Positions 1 to 6,189 of a stretch of 8,495 bases of DNA are shown piece by piece; the first letter of the stretch is position 1, and each line of letters opens with the position of its first letter. Location: assembly GCA_031258335.1 (NCBI GenBank), contig JAIRMY010000257.1, positions 1 to 8,495 of the forward strand. Reading direction: 5' to 3'. Below the pieces are notes generated by a model. That model saw only the letters and a list, made by a program, of their open reading frames with translations. It made no database searches and was not told the origin of the DNA. This DNA is from Spirochaetaceae bacterium (lineage in GTDB: Bacteria > Spirochaetota > Spirochaetia > Treponematales > Breznakiellaceae). A program made the translations under genes and the position numbers.

Positions 1-184
1 ACTTACGCGCCTGTTGATAGGATTGGGACTCGATGAATTCAGCATGAATGCCGCCGCGATCCCCGACGTTAAACGAATAATACGCGAAAGCTCTTTTACC
101 GAATGTCAAAAACTCGCGCGCCGCGCCCTGCTGTGCGCCGGCGCCGAAGAAGTTTCCGTTCTGCTAAAAAAAGCGGAGGGTTGA
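1..184 (+). CDS. ptsI: Phosphoenolpyruvate-protein phosphotransferase (PTS enzyme I), C-terminal end, partial
   Basis: The window opens inside this gene; 60 codons in the frame starting at base 2 remain before the TGA at 182-184. The fragment contains GLGLDEFSMNAAAIPDVKRI, which matches the conserved segment near the C-terminus of enzyme I (GLDEFSMS..SIPRIKKII in E. coli). Here the PEP-binding barrel carries the catalytic region. Enzyme I takes phosphate from PEP and passes it to HPr in the cytoplasm, either to drive sugar uptake or, in organisms with a reduced PTS, for regulation only. The remaining tail (about 40 residues) is of normal length, so the 3' end appears intact. The gene converges on dinB with only 5 bases between the stop codons. 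Pyruvate phosphate dikinase and PEP synthase share this barrel, but the GLDEFSM wording favours enzyme I. The N-terminal domains are outside the window. Confidence 0.8.
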   Translation, partial: LTRLLIGLGLDEFSMNAAAIPDVKRIIRESSFTECQKLARRALLCAGAEEVSVLLKKAEG

Positions 185-211
185 GCGGACTATATTAGAC
201 GCGCTTTTTTT
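166..211. terminator. Possible bidirectional terminator between convergent ptsI and dinB
   Basis: A perfect 10-base inverted repeat has an A-tract arm at 166-175 (AAAAAAAGCG) and a T-tract arm at 202-211 (CGCTTTTTTT), separated by 26 bases. Each strand therefore reads into a T run, as expected of a shared terminator for two converging genes. The GC part of the stem is only 3 bp (4 bp if 184-187 pairs with 202-205), which is weak for a classical intrinsic terminator. Both arms lie inside the last codons of the two genes. Confidence 0.4.
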
Positions 212-1347
212 ATCGCCGCCCGGGGGAATTTTTTATTTATTTCATGTATGCATTTTTCCAGCCTTATTTTACGCTCGTCTTCAAATTCAAATAATTCTCC
301 CGATGAACATTCCGCGTTTTCAAGGTTCATGAGTCCGGCGCCGATGAGACGTATGCCCCTGCCGCGTTTGTACTTGCGGTGAAACAACGCGCATAAACGG
401 TCAAATAAATCATTCATCGTACATACCGGATGCTCTGAAGTTTCCCTCGCGGTTTCCGTAGAAAAATCCTCGTAGCGTATTTTTAAGGAGACCGTTCTAC
501 TCTCCAGCCTGCTGTCCAGAAGCCTGTACATAAGCGTGTTGCAGATTTTCATGATGGCGGTTTCGACCGCGAATTGATCATACATATCGAATCCAAACGT
601 GTGTTCCGCGCTGATTGAACGGGCGCCGCGTATATAGTCAAACGAAGACGCCGCTTCGCCCCGGACCGCTCTGTACAAAAAATCCCCAAAAGCCTTTCCA
701 AAAACAGAACATAATCTTTGTAGAGGAATTTTATAAATATCATCGCAGGTCTTGTACCCGTACTTCTTGAATTTAGCCTGAGCCTTGTTTCCCGCTCCCC
801 ATATCTTATCTACGGACAGGGAACGCATAAAACTTTCTTCCCCGCCGTTTTCGACGATGAAGCAGCCGTCCGGTTTTGACATACCGGAAGCTATTTTTGC
901 GACATATTTATTTGAGGCAAGACCCGTCGAAACCGTGAGTCCTGTTCTTTCGCGGACGGTGGTTTTTAATTTGTCCGCAAGCTCCGAAGGCGGTCCAAAT
1001 ATACGTTCCGTCCCCGTGATGTCAAGGAACGCTTCATCTATGGAAATCTGCCGGAGATCCGGCGTGAATTCCATGAATATACCCATAACTTCGCGGGACT
1101 TTTCCTGGTAACGCTTCATCCTGCCGCGCAAAAAAATTCCATGCGGGCAAAGTTCGTAAGCCCGGGCTATCGGCATAGCAGAATGAACGCCGTACCTTCG
1201 CGCCTCGTAAGACGCAGTAGATACTACAGTCCGCCTGTCGCCCGGAATTCCCCCGACTATCACCGGTTTTCCCCTGTATTCGGGGTTATCCAACTGCTCA
1301 ACCGAAGCGTAAAAAGCGTCTATATCAGCGTGAATAAAATACGGCAT
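190..1347 (-). CDS. dinB: DNA polymerase IV (Y-family translesion polymerase)
   Basis: This is an error-prone, non-processive DNA polymerase that copies past damaged template bases. From the ATG at 1347 it is 385 residues, normal for the family. The N-terminal palm begins HADIDAFYASVEQ, with metal-binding Asp8 and the steric-gate region at Phe12-Tyr13. SYEARRYGV (46-54) is the nucleotide-binding fingers motif, and SIDEAFLDITG (about 102-112) supplies the catalytic Asp104-Glu105 pair. STGLASNKYVAKIAS, KPDG and the helix-hairpin-helix region (SVDKIWGAGNK) follow. The little-finger domain ends at GIRLIGAGLMNLE, and the tail (GELFEF) sits where the beta-clamp peptide QLSLF usually lies but matches it poorly. 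An in-frame TTG 18 bases upstream (1365) is a less likely start, because it would place the start upstream of the apparent -10 box and adds residues not typical of the family. No Shine-Dalgarno sequence precedes the ATG. Confidence 0.93.
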   Translation of the reverse strand: MPYFIHADIDAFYASVEQLDNPEYRGKPVIVGGIPGDRRTVVSTASYEARRYGVHSAMPIARAYELCPHGIFLRGRMKRYQEKSREVMGIFMEFTPDLRQISIDEAFLDITGTERIFGPPSELADKLKTTVRERTGLTVSTGLASNKYVAKIASGMSKPDGCFIVENGGEESFMRSLSVDKIWGAGNKAQAKFKKYGYKTCDDIYKIPLQRLCSVFGKAFGDFLYRAVRGEAASSFDYIRGARSISAEHTFGFDMYDQFAVETAIMKICNTLMYRLLDSRLESRTVSLKIRYEDFSTETARETSEHPVCTMNDLFDRLCALFHRKYKRGRGIRLIGAGLMNLENAECSSGELFEFEDERKIRLEKCIHEINKKFPRAAIKKARLI

Positions 1348-1353
1348 TGTACT

Positions 1354-1382
1354 ATTGTAACACAAGGCAATAGAGCAGTGAA
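1354..1382 (-). promoter_or_regulatory. Sigma-70-type promoter of dinB, predicted leaderless
   Basis: On the minus strand, -35 TTCACT (1382-1377) is followed by a 17-base spacer and -10 TACAAT (1359-1354). The -10 box ends only 6 bases before the dinB ATG, so transcription should begin at or within a base or two of the start codon. The -35 box is part of a perfect tandem 7-mer, CAGTGAA twice (1376-1389, plus strand). A short inverted repeat, TTGT-AAC-ACAA (plus strand, 1355-1365), overlaps the -10. No SOS box that I recognise is present. Confidence 0.5.
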
Positions 1383-1450
1383 CAGTGAAGCGGGGGCACT
1401 AACGCGGCGGCTTGACTCATCTATGCGCCGCGCGTCCTGCGGCGGGAGAT

Positions 1451-1990
1451 TCATTTTTTTACCAACGATGAGCGTTCTTTGAATAACTGATCCAACTGCC
1501 AGTCCATGAGGAGGTACACGTATTGCGAACCTGAAACCGCCGCGCTGTATTTGCCGGCAATTTGGGTGCCTATTGTTACTACGCGGCGCGTTCCATCGCC
1601 TGTTTCCAAAACCAGCCTGCCGGCGCCAGTGTCGGTAAACACGGAGTCGTTTGCGCCCAGGGCGGGGGTAAAGTCATTGGCTCTGCATGAGATTATCCCG
1701 CGTATATACGATTCGACACTCTGGGTATCGGCATCTTCGCCTGAATCTTCGACTACCCAGCCGCCGTCCGAACGGCTTAAAGTATAGCCCTCCGGCGTGG
1801 TTGCATCCGCGTCAGAGGCGACATAGGCGGGTTTTACCGTAAGAAGCTGAACGGAGTTCACAGTCAGTCCCTCCACATTTTTGTCCGCGAGCCGTATATA
1901 CACGTATTTTTGCGTGGCATCCCGCGCTCCTATAAGCAGCGCAAGCAGCGTATTACCCGCCTCGCCGCTTACCACTATGCGCCGCGCTGC
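1451..1990 (-). pseudogene. DUF4340-type protein, C-terminal remnant lacking its 5' half
   Basis: About 175-180 residues of a probable DUF4340 protein are readable, ending at TGA (1453-1451). Family-like features are RRIVVSGEAGNTLLALLIG, then YVYIRLAD, then GYTLSRSDGGWVVE, then QSVESYIRGIISCRANDF, and finally a YVYLLMDWQLDQLF tail. DUF4340 proteins normally have an N-terminal membrane anchor and about 300-500 residues. They sit beside Gld-type ABC transporter genes, where they are thought to be an extracytoplasmic accessory component. Here the reading frame runs back to a stop at about 2014 with no anchor segment, and family-like sequence ends near 1985-1990, where transposase sequence begins on the other strand. 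A GTG at 1975 could in theory start translation but has no good ribosome site. The ABC transporter partners are absent. I treat this as a decayed fragment; the family assignment rests on remembered patterns. Confidence 0.65.
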
Positions 1991-1996
1991 GCCGGC

Positions 1997-2419
1997 GGAG
2001 AGGGGAAGAAATCATACCGGGAGGCTGATGAAATCGTCATCACCGCTGATTGCGGCGGCAGCAACGGTTACAAAAACAGGCTTTGGAAGCATGAACTGCA
2101 AAAGTTTTCCAATGAGACTGGAAAGAAAATAACAGTCTTGCATTATCCACCGGGAACAAGCAAATGGAATAAAATCGCTCCCCGGCTATTTGCGTTCATC
2201 TCTAAAAACTGGCAGGGCATACCGCTTACGGATACGGCGCTTGTAGTTTCCCTTATTGGGGCAACGACTACTTCTGCCGGTCTAACGGTTACTTGTGTTC
2301 TAGATGAGTCGGAATATGAAAAAGGCAAAAAAATCAGCGATGAAGATTTTAGTAAAATCAACATCGACAAGGCTGATTTTCATGGCGAATGGAATTATAC
2401 CATTTCGACAAACTTGTAA
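1997..2419 (+). pseudogene. ISAzo13-family transposase, C-terminal remnant, catalytically dead
   Basis: About 139 residues match the C-terminal third of ISAzo13-type DDE transposases (normally about 400 residues or more). The landmarks are ITADCGGSNGYKNRLWK (the second Asp region), HYPPGTSKWNKI, FISKNWQGIPL, LIGATTTSAGL and the terminal FHGEWNYTI. The family motif WNKIEHRLF, which carries the catalytic Glu, reads WNKIAPRLF here, so Glu is replaced by Ala. This is independent evidence of inactivity. Homology starts at about base 1997-2006, directly against the DUF4340 remnant. The open frame continues upstream only because it reads antisense through that remnant. I could not identify a terminal inverted repeat or a target-site duplication in the sequence up to 2480. 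Confidence 0.75.
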
Positions 2420-2482
2420 ATGTTATTTATAAACAGTCCCTTAAAAGGCGGGGATTAACCACAAACCACACGAACTGCCCGG

Positions 2483-2511
2483 TTGAAAGAGATACGGCGG
2501 GGCTTTATAAT
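2483..2511 (+). promoter_or_regulatory. Strong sigma-70-type promoter, predicted leaderless
   Basis: TTGAAA (2483-2488) is followed by exactly 17 bases and then a perfect TATAAT (2506-2511). The ATG of the next gene is at 2518, only 6 bases after the -10 box, and no Shine-Dalgarno sequence lies between. Transcription is therefore expected to start at or next to the start codon. The 60 or so bases between the transposase stop and this promoter hold nothing else that I recognise. Confidence 0.6.
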
Positions 2512-2517
2512 TTTAAT

Positions 2518-3303
2518 ATGAAGTACAAGGTTAAATTGCTTGCCGACCGTTTTACCGGGTTGCTTTCGCAATGGGACTGCGTGGAATGTGTAAGCGTGAA
2601 CGAGGCAGCGCTGCCCGGTACGCTTGATCCGTACTTCGCGCTGATACTAGATGTTTTTTGCGTCGGCGCTATACCGGAAGTTTCCGCGCGTGAAAAACAG
2701 TACGGCTGGGATGTAAGCGCGTTTGAGTCGTCGGGAAACAAGGACAGGTTTTTTGTAGGAGAACTCCCTGTACGCATCGAATTCAAATCGACAAAAGATA
2801 TAGATAGCATTGTTTCCATAGCGTGTGAAAACGCGGATGAAAACGGCGGACGTTTATGGATATTTAAAGATTCCGGCACCTACAGTTTTTACCGCTTATG
2901 CAACGGCGATATACTCTTTTCACGCGTTGGCTGGATTCACAAGGTCAGGGAACGGCTCCGCAAACCCTGCGATAATTTTTGGAAGGAAGTACGTCAGGCG
3001 AATCAATCAAAGATGGAACATTTTTTAAGCGATCTGGGCGCCGCTCTGTTTCAGGGTGATGAATTTTTTTACCTCATGTCCCAAGCCGGCTTCATTAAGA
3101 CCGCCTGCCTCACGCTGTTCTGCATAAACCGCCGGTTTGAGCCGTCGCACCGTGCGTACTACAAACAGGCTATGGAACTGCCGGTAAAAAACGACGGGTT
3201 TTGCGCTCAGTTGGAAACCTTTTTACGAAGCAGGGATGACATTACAATGGAAAGGCGCTACGCTTTGGCCCAGCTTATAGCCCGCGGAATAATCATGCTT
3301 TAA
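2518..3303 (+). CDS. Conserved-looking hypothetical protein, possible nucleotidyltransferase fold
   Basis: I do not recognise this 261-residue protein with certainty. It has no signal peptide or membrane segment, so it should be cytoplasmic. The N-terminal half begins with a helix (LADRFTGLLSQW), then a strand (VECVSV) and a segment with spaced acidic residues, LPGTLDPYFALILDVF (Asp37, Asp45), and later LPVRIEFKS. The C-terminal half is helical, with FCINRRFEPSHRAYYKQAMELP. This order is reminiscent of the minimal nucleotidyltransferase/DUF4037 group, but the classic GS motif is missing (VNEAALPG stands in its place), so activity is doubtful. The ATG at 2518 is chosen because it follows an excellent promoter; an in-frame ATG at 2389 would overlap the transposase remnant and lie upstream of the promoter. 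The gene ends 2 bases before the earliest start of the peptidase gene and likely heads a three-gene operon. Confidence 0.6.
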   Translation: MKYKVKLLADRFTGLLSQWDCVECVSVNEAALPGTLDPYFALILDVFCVGAIPEVSAREKQYGWDVSAFESSGNKDRFFVGELPVRIEFKSTKDIDSIVSIACENADENGGRLWIFKDSGTYSFYRLCNGDILFSRVGWIHKVRERLRKPCDNFWKEVRQANQSKMEHFLSDLGAALFQGDEFFYLMSQAGFIKTACLTLFCINRRFEPSHRAYYKQAMELPVKNDGFCAQLETFLRSRDDITMERRYALAQLIARGIIML

Positions 3304-3305
3304 CC

Positions 3306-4982
3306 TTGCGCCGGACGGATAGTCTAGTGATATACAGATGTGTTTTTATTTTTGTGATTCTGTTGTTCTCCAACTCCTGCTTTGCCGAAAGGGAGGCGGG
3401 CTTTTCCCTCGTGGGGGCGGGCGGCGAAACTTACCCGCTGTACACAGCCTCAAACGAACTCGACGGCGTATTCAGCCTGTCAAAAACAAAGAACTATGAG
3501 TATACGCTGAATGAAAGCGTGCGTGTTCCTCGAAACTATTCTCTTGAAATTGATTACAGCCTCGTTGATCAACTGGATGCCGGTACCGCGGACGGCGGCG
3601 ATTATCAGGTTACAGTAAGAATCGACAATGATTTTGGCTGGATACTGCCCCGTAACTTGGATTTTCTCGCCATGTCCCGCGCCGGGGAGCGTATAAGGTA
3701 CGCGATTCCGTTGCAAACCGCCCGCATAAAAAGAATCTCGCTTGAAGTAAGCGGGGTAAAGAAAACCGGCGTAGAGATGCGTCTGAACGGGCTGCGCCTT
3801 ACAGAGCGTTTCTACGGGTTTGACGCGGAAGGCGGCCCGGTCTTGACTAGCCCGTTCACCCGCCGCGACTACGACGGGACGGCGGGGCGGGTTCTGATAA
3901 ATCCCGATGGGGATTATGAGATAGGCGGGGGGAAGGTTCTGTTTATAGACGGAATAGAAGGCGCGCCGGAGATCACGGCGGGCGGCAATACCTTCCGTTA
4001 CATAGCGAACAACGGCGAAGACGCTTATCGCGGACTCACCGTACCCGCCGCTTTCTTGGAGACGTGCGCGATTGAAATAAACGGCAGTGTGGAGGCCGCC
4101 CTGCTCAAACCGTCGCAGAACAAGAGTCCGCCTGAGCCTATAAACGCCGACCCCGCTTTTATCCTCATGTACCCACAGGATAAATGGCGCAACAGGAATT
4201 ACGAGGTTTTTCGCTGGGAAAGTTTTCCAAGTATTTTAATATTCGATACGGCTTCTTACGATTTACAGGATAAGATTTTTAAGCGCCTTGCGTTTTTTGC
4301 AGAAAAAAAAGGCTTCAGGGGCAGGCTGGCAAAAGACGTGGAAATAGCCGAACTGCACGGCTGGAACGCGCACGATTACAGCGCCGAAACTCTGGCCGAA
4401 TTTTTTGACGCGGCGCGTAAATCATCTTTTCCTCTGCTCGACGAGGAATTGGAACTGCGCGATATTCTTGTCCAAGCGAATATTGTAAAAGATAGAGGCG
4501 GAGATTTTGTTGCCGGCGACGGGGCGGTGATTTCAATATCCCGTGAATCGGCGGGCTATTTACGGCTCATGTTCATGACTCACGAGGCGTTTCACGGCAT
4601 TTTTTTTATTGACGCGTACTTTAGGGAATTCTGCAAACGGCGCTGGGACAATCTTGACAAAGCCGCTAAACGTTTTATCACTTCATACTTTGATTTTCAG
4701 CAGTACGATATTACAGATCCACTGCTTGTCGTAAATGAATTTATGGGGCATTGTTTACAGCAGGGAGTCTCAGCTTCTGGAAAATACTTTGGCGAAGATG
4801 TGGCGAACAGGCTCTACGAAAAGAGTCCGTGGAGACGCGCCGCGCTTCCGCCTCGGGACGAAGAGAGCGGAACTTGGCCCGGCATAGCGGAAAGTTTTAA
4901 GAAGGAGGCTGCCGCATTTTCAGAATATGTCTCTACGCGCTGGGGCTTATCCGCAGGCAGAGTTTGGAGGGTAAGACTGTGA
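3306..4982 (+). CDS. Exported protein with HExxH zinc-metallopeptidase motif
   Basis: This is a predicted secreted or periplasmic zinc hydrolase of up to 558 residues. An N-terminal signal sequence is clear: a basic start, the hydrophobic stretch VFIFVILLFSN, then SCFA before EREAGF, suggesting signal peptidase cleavage after CFA. The Cys does not make a convincing lipobox. Residues about 30-280 look beta-rich and bear no motif I recognise. The C-terminal part carries MTHEAFHGIFF, a HExxH motif with His426, Glu427 and His430. VVNEFMGH follows with Glu478, 48 residues after the second His, a plausible third zinc ligand as in gluzincins. No named peptidase family is assigned. The start is uncertain: TTG at 3306, 2 bases after the previous stop, or GTG at 3327 (closer to the hydrophobic core, with a weak GGACGGA upstream). 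Neither has a strong ribosome site. The TGA stop overlaps the start of the deacetylase gene. Confidence 0.7.
   Translation: MRRTDSLVIYRCVFIFVILLFSNSCFAEREAGFSLVGAGGETYPLYTASNELDGVFSLSKTKNYEYTLNESVRVPRNYSLEIDYSLVDQLDAGTADGGDYQVTVRIDNDFGWILPRNLDFLAMSRAGERIRYAIPLQTARIKRISLEVSGVKKTGVEMRLNGLRLTERFYGFDAEGGPVLTSPFTRRDYDGTAGRVLINPDGDYEIGGGKVLFIDGIEGAPEITAGGNTFRYIANNGEDAYRGLTVPAAFLETCAIEINGSVEAALLKPSQNKSPPEPINADPAFILMYPQDKWRNRNYEVFRWESFPSILIFDTASYDLQDKIFKRLAFFAEKKGFRGRLAKDVEIAELHGWNAHDYSAETLAEFFDAARKSSFPLLDEELELRDILVQANIVKDRGGDFVAGDGAVISISRESAGYLRLMFMTHEAFHGIFFIDAYFREFCKRRWDNLDKAAKRFITSYFDFQQYDITDPLLVVNEFMGHCLQQGVSASGKYFGEDVANRLYEKSPWRRAALPPRDEESGTWPGIAESFKKEAAAFSEYVSTRWGLSAGRVWRVRL
4966..4971 (+). 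promoter_or_regulatory. Ribosome binding site that fixes the deacetylase start
   Basis: GGAGGG lies 7 bases before the GTG at 4979 and inside the end of the peptidase gene. The GTG overlaps the peptidase TGA (GTGA, 4979-4982), a typical translational-coupling arrangement. An in-frame TTG at 4964 would start within or ahead of this site and is rejected. Confidence 0.8.
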
Positions 4983-6067
4983 TAATTTTTGACGATGCTA
5001 TAACGCCCGTTTTCAGCGATTACGGGATTATGTTGCCCATAGCCGCCTCACGGTCGCGTAAAGTGGTGGATGAACTTGCCCCGTATATAAGACATGAGCG
5101 TTTTCCCGGACCCGTCCTCGATATGGAGCAGACGCTTTCCCTGTTGGGGAAAAGCGGTGATGTGATAACGCGGGCCGACATTGAACGTGTCCACAGCGAA
5201 AAGTACGTGAAGGCGTTGTTTTCCGGCGGCTCGGACGGATTACTCCGCGCTCTATTTACCGCGTATGAGCTTGTAGGCCCGGACGGAAAACCGAACCGCT
5301 ACGAGCCTGACAAGGCGGTAAAGCCTCTGTCCGCCCTTTTTGACAAGATACTCGGCCAATGCGCCGGTTCATACCTCGCCTGTGTCGCGGCGCTCAAGAC
5401 GGATAGGCATTTTTGCTACTTCCTTGCCGGCGGCAACCATCATGCCCGCTACGATACCGGCGCGGGCTTTTGTTTGATAAACGAGATTATCATAGCGGCG
5501 CGAAAACTGGAAGCCGAAAGCGATGCGCGTACAATCTGGATAATTGATGTTGATGTACACAAAGGCTGCGGCAGCGCCGAACTTGTTTCTTTCATGCGGA
5601 AGGGGGCCGGAACGGGGATACTTACCCTGTCCATACACATGGCGCACGGCTGGCCGCTTGATGCGGAAACTCTGAAACGCGCCGTTCCGGGCCGCGCCCC
5701 GCTTGTACCTTCCGATGTGGAAATCCCAATAGACGAGGGTGAGGAGGCTTTTTACGTGAGCCGCCTCGAGGAAGGGCTCAAGATTCTGGAACGGCTCACG
5801 CCATACGGCTCTAAGCCTGACATAGCGATAGTTGTTGACGGCGCGGACCCCTATGAACACGATGAACTCTTATCCAGCGCGTTGATGCGGCTTTCCCTTG
5901 AACAATGCATAGAGCGAGATATGCTCATATACAACTTTTTACAGGAGCGGAAAATTCCTTCCGCGTGGATAATGGCCGGGGGCTACGGGGAACGCGCATG
6001 GGAACCGCCTTATCATTTCCTGAAACGGTTAAGCGAGGGAGGGGGCGGTAACCTCGTAGCGGTATAG
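4979..6067 (+). CDS. Histone deacetylase / acetylpolyamine amidohydrolase superfamily protein
   Basis: This is a cytoplasmic zinc-dependent amidohydrolase of 362 residues, normal length for bacterial HDAC-like enzymes, which remove acyl groups from lysine, polyamines or small molecules. All key elements are present: GGNHHARYD with the charge-relay pair His154-His155, then GFCLINEI, then IIDVDVH with zinc ligands Asp192 and His194. VDGADPYEHDEL follows with the third ligand Asp290, and MAGGYGER carries the transition-state Tyr336. The loop after the DxH ligands reads DVDVHKGCGS where most relatives have DVDVHHGNGT, and DPYEHDEL replaces the usual DPHxxDxLG, so this is a divergent subfamily and the substrate cannot be named. 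There is no signal peptide. It is translationally coupled to the exported peptidase, so the two are made together although they act in different compartments. The gene converges on the NifB-like gene. Confidence 0.88.
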   Translation: MIIFDDAITPVFSDYGIMLPIAASRSRKVVDELAPYIRHERFPGPVLDMEQTLSLLGKSGDVITRADIERVHSEKYVKALFSGGSDGLLRALFTAYELVGPDGKPNRYEPDKAVKPLSALFDKILGQCAGSYLACVAALKTDRHFCYFLAGGNHHARYDTGAGFCLINEIIIAARKLEAESDARTIWIIDVDVHKGCGSAELVSFMRKGAGTGILTLSIHMAHGWPLDAETLKRAVPGRAPLVPSDVEIPIDEGEEAFYVSRLEEGLKILERLTPYGSKPDIAIVVDGADPYEHDELLSSALMRLSLEQCIERDMLIYNFLQERKIPSAWIMAGGYGERAWEPPYHFLKRLSEGGGGNLVAV

Positions 6068-6109
6068 TGAGAAGCGGAATACAACGCCAAATAGCCTTTT
6101 ATACGCCTC

Positions 6110-6142
6110 GCCGCCGGGCGGCTCGGGGTTCCGTAGTTTTTT
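6110..6142 (+). terminator. Weak candidate terminator for the deacetylase operon
   Basis: GCCGCC-G-GGCGGC (6110-6122) can fold into a 5-bp GC stem with a CGG loop. A T6 run follows only at 6137-6142, 14 bases downstream, so this is not a textbook intrinsic terminator. The 120-base gap between the convergent genes (6068-6187) contains no other recognisable feature on this strand. Confidence 0.3.
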
Positions 6143-6172
6143 ATCCGCTGTCAAGCCGCAGGGGGACAAATC

Positions 6173-6189
6173 AAAAACGCAGTGGCGTC
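6173..6189 (-). terminator. Weak candidate terminator for the nifH-like/nifB-like operon
   Basis: On the minus strand GACGC-CACT-GCGTT forms a 4-bp stem plus a closing G-U pair, starting within the TGA stop codon. The 3' arm runs straight into a five-T tract. The position is right for the end of the operon, but the stem is very short. Confidence 0.3.

Noticed and set aside
1426..1444. Hairpin CGCCGC-N7-GCGGCG just after the DUF4340 remnant stop
   Set aside because: It is a good GC stem but no T run follows on either strand, so I do not call it a terminator. GC-rich repeats of this size are common in this DNA.
1910..1996. Upstream open extension of the transposase frame
   Set aside because: These codons are antisense to the DUF4340 remnant and show no transposase similarity.
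2389..2517. In-frame N-terminal extension of the hypothetical protein from an ATG at 2389
   Set aside because: It would begin inside the transposase remnant and upstream of a strong promoter, and it has no ribosome site.
5369..5860. Long antisense open frame inside the deacetylase gene
   Set aside because: The plus strand encodes a full set of HDAC motifs over this stretch; the antisense frame has no recognisable features.
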